Assembly (NCBI RefSeq): GCF_036320965.1
Contig: NC_092251.1
Span: forward strand, 7,700,001 to 7,764,000
DNA from: Panulirus ornatus
Lineage: Eukaryota > Arthropoda > Malacostraca > Decapoda > Palinuridae
DNA: 64,000 nt
Reading direction: 5' to 3'
A model generated the notes under the pieces. It made no database searches, was not told the DNA's origin, and saw nothing but the letters and a program-made list of their open reading frames with translations. Below, piece after piece: positions 61,680-64,000 of the stretch. The position numbers and the translations under genes were made by a program. Position 1 is the first letter of the stretch. Every line of letters starts with the position of its first letter.

Positions 61680-63054
61680 CCCTCCTGCGTTATAACCCAC
61701 CATCAGGGACGTTAATTACTGTTATACTTGTGGCTCCCTGCAAGACGTCCACAGCAGAGCGTTAACAATGCCCGCCGCTTGTTACGCCACCAGTCAAGTG
61801 GGTGGTGTAGGAGGGGAAGAGGGGCGGAGGCGGGTACTGGTGCTAGAGGAGGAGAGGGAGATTGAGGGAGAGGAGGAGAGCATGGGGAGGAGGGAAGATG
61901 GTTGAGGCGGGGACAATAACAAGTGGTGGAAACAAGGGACAATGGCACCGAGTGATCGTCCGTGATGAAATGGTCACGAGGCAATGGGGTAGGAAATAAT
62001 GGACGGTCGAACGAAGCAGTGGTGAGGGCAAATGTCAGGGGGCAATACTTGACACTGTGGGCAATGATGAGTGAGGGATACGTGGCTTATAAGATCATCT
62101 GCTGAAAGAGATTCATATCACCCCAAAGTCCCTAATCCCCAGAGATTACGACATGATAGTAAAGCAAAGGCCATTTGTCCCATCCACCACTCCCTCCGGC
62201 ACAACAGACGGCAGGAATAAAGCCAAAGAGCACTATGTAGTCTACTGTATACTGACGTGGAAATTCTAGAGGAAGTGTAAATGGTATAAAATCCACAATC
62301 TCTTGCTGAAGGTAGACTTTGGGGAAAAGGCCCAGATCTGGAACGGAGAGGAACCTGATTCATGCGCTTACTACAGTATGACATGTTTGTGCATCTTTTC
62401 TGAAGTTTACTCAATTTCAGATGACATCAGTGAAGCATTTCTCTTGCCATCATGTGTTGTGAGTCCTTGACAACACCTGGTGTTAGTCCATTGTTCTTGT
62501 ATCTTACACAATTAGGGAGTTCTTTAAGGATTTTTTCTTTACACTGAGAGAAATTCTTTTCTCAAATTCCTTTCTTTTTTTCATTGTATTTACTTATATT
62601 TTGCCTTTCTTGTACGTATTACAATCACGTATGATTTAAATCACTGATACATACAGTCATCCAAGCTGGCGTTTACCTTGCTCGCCAACCTTCTGCTCCT
62701 CCTTTCTGAGAACACTGTCTTTACTTCTAAAGTCACCCCAACACCTTCTTCACTGTGTGTCTCTGCAACTAAGAGCTTAATGGAATTTGCATTACCAATA
62801 TCTCACTGCATTTTATCAAGGTGAACTCCCGTGGAATTAGGTAGGATGATGATGATGATGACGTCTTGTTGATGCACAAAAGCGCAAACACATTCACGGA
62901 CCAACTCACACAAGCAGAGACACAGGCAGAGACGCGTGAACTCACGGACACAATCACGAACTACAGCATTCACAGTCTGACCGACTCACAGGCACAGAGT
63001 AACGACCTCAAGGGCACGTCTACAGACGAACGCACGGACGGATACATGCACGGA
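61678..63054. other. No supported gene
   Basis: Unique sequence with a short GAT run at about 62,847. Nothing coding was recognised. Confidence 0.55.
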
Positions 63055-63257
63055 TGACGCACGCACGGACGGATACATGCGCGGATGACGCACGCACGGA
63101 CGGATACATGCACGGATGACGCACGCACGGACGGATACAAGCACGGATGACGCACGCACGGACGGATACATGCACGAATGACGCCCGCACGGACGGATAC
63201 ATTCATGGATGACGCACGCGCGGACGGATACATGCACGGATGACGCACGCACGGACT
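63055..63257. repeat. 31-bp minisatellite
   Basis: About seven copies of a 31-bp unit with GACGCACGCACGGACGGATA and CATGCACGGAT. The unit is not a multiple of three yet has no minus-strand stops, so all three minus frames are open. None is a gene. Confidence 0.93.
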
Positions 63258-63419
63258 CGCGCTCGCAAAGACTGACTAGATCTTACTTCCCATTACGAAC
63301 GGACTCTTGACAGGGAGGCTTGTGTACTCGCGCCCGCACGTTGTAATTCATGAACGAGAACGATTCAAACACGACTCAAGGATGACGTAAAGCGTCCCTT
63401 TGCTTGGGTGAGGAAGGAG

Positions 63420-63555
63420 GGCGTTAGAAGGGAGAGAGGAAGTGGGGAAAGGGAAGGGAGGGAGAGAGGAAGTGGGGAGAGGGAAGGGAGGGAGAAGGGA
63501 GGGAGAGAGGAAGTGAGGAGAGGGGAAAGGAGGGAGAAGGGAGGACGAGGAGAGG
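63420..63555. repeat. Purine-rich tandem repeat
   Basis: About four imperfect copies of a 25-45-bp purine-only unit with GAGAGGAAGTGGGGAGAGGG and AAGGGAGG. The G runs could form quadruplex or triplex structures. Confidence 0.8.
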
Positions 63556-63898
63556 AAAACAGCGATGGGGAGGTCAGGAAATGGAAGAGCGCTCTTTTCC
63601 TCACTCCTCTGCGCCAGGGCAAGCACTATCACCCACCGTAAGTTGGCCGACAGCAAGTGCAAGTTGGCCGCATGCATTTACCAGGACCAGATAACGACGG
63701 GCCAGCAGACGCTGGCGTTTTATGGCCGGGCTGGGCACCTCGCTGGCTCAGCGGAGAGGAAAATTTCTCCACCAGAAGAATGTGGCTCCAACTCACCTCA
63801 CCAGGAAGCTAAGCTCATAATGCAACTCCTCCTCCTTCTCCTCCTCCTCCTCCTCCCTGAAACTGACCCATTTGTGTTTAATCTTCCATGTGGCTACC

Positions 63899-63901
<3 letters not shown>

Positions 63902-63987
<86 letters not shown>
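63902..63987. repeat. (TA)n microsatellite
   Basis: Pure TA tract of about 85 bp, the longest TA run in the window, near its right edge. Confidence 0.98.
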
Positions 63988-63989
<2 letters not shown>

Positions 63990-64000
63990 CTACGAGTCCA

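Noticed and set aside
62640..62730. Possible 40-bp minus-strand exon ending GCAAG|GTAAACG
   Set aside because: Splice-like borders only. It is too short to tell from chance and its phase does not lead to the large exon.

Overview
The window reads as a piece of a repeat-rich animal genome, most likely an arthropod and probably a decapod crustacean. The signs are introns with GT-AG borders, no bacterial-type operons, a very high load of long pure dinucleotide tracts (GA/TC, TA and CA, many 50-90 bp), at least twenty minisatellites, a tRNA-derived SINE, a second dispersed repeat at 50.4 kb, and a decayed non-LTR retrotransposon. The crustacean placement is inference from repeat style and from one repeat that looks familiar from decapod sequence. 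No database was searched.

One protein-coding gene can be supported. It lies on the minus strand, and six of its exons were assembled by hand: 34464-31522, 31030-30913, 27218-27094, 25528-25224, 24851-24766 and 23593-23514. All six have canonical splice borders and their reading phases join without a break (0, 1, 0, 2, 1, 0), giving 3,657 nt or 1,219 codons. The first of these exons is very large (981 codons). The protein is mostly disordered: acidic repeats near the N-terminal side, a short glutamine-rich coiled coil, a serine-rich stretch, a more conserved-looking central block, RSPSP-type motifs, then a Lys/Asp/Glu-rich tail with recurring basic LFG motifs. Neither the true start nor the stop was found, so the gene extends beyond the exons listed on both sides. 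I do not recognise the family.

Layout: 1-19 kb holds no supported gene, only microsatellites and minisatellites. From 19.03 to 22.64 kb there is a large satellite array of about 100 units made of two interspersed unit types. A SINE follows at 23.0 kb. The gene occupies 23.5-34.5 kb, and its introns contain TA, GA and AAT tracts, a reverse-transcriptase relic at 29.8-30.1 kb and one doubtful plus-strand cysteine-rich exon at 28.1 kb. From 34.5 to 64 kb there is no supported gene. That part carries many minisatellites with 15-48 bp units and about thirty microsatellites. Several of these repeats create long artificial open frames on both strands, which should not be read as genes.

I did not find a new biological system that I can defend. 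The observations most worth checking are the two-state satellite array, the unrecognised gene with its skippable exon blocks, and the repeated appearance of short dyads inside unrelated minisatellite units.
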